From: Salinigranum marinum
Lineage (GTDB): Archaea > Halobacteriota > Halobacteria > Halobacteriales > Haloferacaceae
Reading direction: 5' to 3'
DNA: 64,000 bases
Assembly (NCBI RefSeq): GCF_024228675.1
Contig: NZ_CP100461.1
Span: 3,779,398 to 3,843,397, forward strand
A program made the position numbers and the translations under genes. Numbering within the stretch: the stretch's first letter is position 1; every line of letters starts with the position of its first letter. This document shows, in pieces, positions 63,585 to 64,000 of this stretch. Under the pieces are notes generated by a model. That model was not told the origin of the DNA and ran no database searches. It was given only the letters and a program-made list of their open reading frames with translations.

Positions 63585-64000
63585 TCAGCCGTGGTCGTCG
63601 ACGAGGCCCCAGACGGTTCCGTCGTGGTCGGGTACGTAGAGCGCCCCGTCGACCGCGGCGACGCTCGATTCGATCCGCGTCCCGGCGTCGGTGGCGTCGT
63701 CCCAGAGCGACTCGCCGGTCCGGCAGTCGAGCGCCGCCAGTCGACCGCCGTTGGTTCCGAGGAAGAGCCCCTGGCCGGCGACCGTCGGCGACGAGATGGT
63801 CATCGCGTCGAGGTCAGTCTCCCAGCGTCGCTCGATTCGCCCCTCGAGGTCGAACGCGGTGACGACCGCACGCGGCGAGGCCGACGCGCCGTCGTCGTCG
63901 TCGGTCGGCCCGCGCGCCTCGGCCGAGACGCGCCCGCCGACGTTGCTCACGACGTACGCCCGCTCGCCGTGGACCGCGGCGGACGAGACGATCTCGTCGC
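63585..64000 (-). CDS. beta-propeller (PQQ-like) protein, C-terminal part
   Basis: The last 138 or so residues of a gene that enters from the right edge. Blade motifs AALDCRTGESLWDDA, LFLGTNGGRL and YVPDHDGTVWGLVDDHG show the propeller. Similar in type to the lipoprotein at 6161. No start is visible in the window; the upstream frame stays open to the edge. Function unknown. Confidence 0.8.
   Translation of the reverse strand, partial: DEIVSSAAVHGERAYVVSNVGGRVSAEARGPTDDDDGASASPRAVVTAFDLEGRIERRWETDLDAMTISSPTVAGQGLFLGTNGGRLAALDCRTGESLWDDATDAGTRIESSVAAVDGALYVPDHDGTVWGLVDDHG

Overview
The window is high-GC, densely packed and almost certainly from a halophilic archaeon (class Halobacteria). The evidence is very acidic proteins, Tat-type lipoproteins with RR...AGC boxes, a halorhodopsin, an archaeal PGF-CTERM surface protein, coenzyme F420 and methanopterin-type enzymes (CofH, CofE, Mer, MptA), Tsr3, TrmB, and many AT-rich TATA-like boxes placed 22-35 bp before start codons, as expected for leaderless haloarchaeal transcripts. 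The genus cannot be decided from sequence reading alone.

Layout. 1-3.7 kb: end of a LivG/LivF-type ABC importer, then a 2-oxoacid dehydrogenase E1 alpha/beta pair with no E2 or E3 beside it. 3.8-14.9 kb: DUF2891 protein, RNA-processing metallo-beta-lactamase, secreted beta-propeller lipoprotein, ATP-dependent DNA ligase with a frameshifted receiver-PAS-histidine kinase running into it without a stop, CofH, Sir2 and a PQQ-dehydrogenase-like propeller. 15.2-20.7 kb: unknown acidic protein, PurC, J-domain/ferredoxin fusion, small membrane protein, Mer-like reductase, CofE, phosphoesterase. 20.9-27.7 kb: a peptide-type ABC transporter operon (binding protein, two permeases, fused double ATPase) ending in a CitE-like lyase, facing an NDP-forming acyl-CoA synthetase. 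The binding protein has its domain order circularly permuted. 30-36 kb: DUF3179 lipoprotein, halorhodopsin, D-2-hydroxyacid dehydrogenase, EngB, a duplicated-domain unknown, a Rieske protein and a double UspA.

36.1-41.5 kb is an accessory island of visibly lower GC. It holds two truncated 5' copies and one full copy of a 5-formyltetrahydrofolate cyclo-ligase-like gene, a decayed insertion sequence with a 9-bp target duplication, and a phosphate transporter (PiT) co-transcribed with a tetrapeptide-repeat membrane protein. At its right edge lies a decayed 3' half of another cyclo-ligase copy. The simplest reading is that a native cyclo-ligase gene between uspA and the DUF389 gene was split and replaced.

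41.5-64 kb returns to core genes: DUF389 membrane protein, SIMPL lipoprotein, acidic lipoprotein, NOG1-type GTPase, Tsr3, SerRS, MBL hydrolase, UspA, a formate/nitrite-channel fused to stress domains, NhaP/TrkA antiporter, FAD oxidoreductase, MptA, TrmB regulator, YyaL-type thioredoxin protein, FxsA, tRNA-Ile(GAT), a PGF-CTERM surface protein and the end of another beta-propeller gene.

The most unusual signals are the circularly permuted solute-binding protein (20.9-22.9 kb) and the split, fragment-studded cyclo-ligase locus (36.1-41.5 kb). Next come the stop-less junction between histidine kinase and DNA ligase (9.3 kb) and the 30-unit V-x-(E/K)-(T/K/Q)-type repeat protein in front of PiT.
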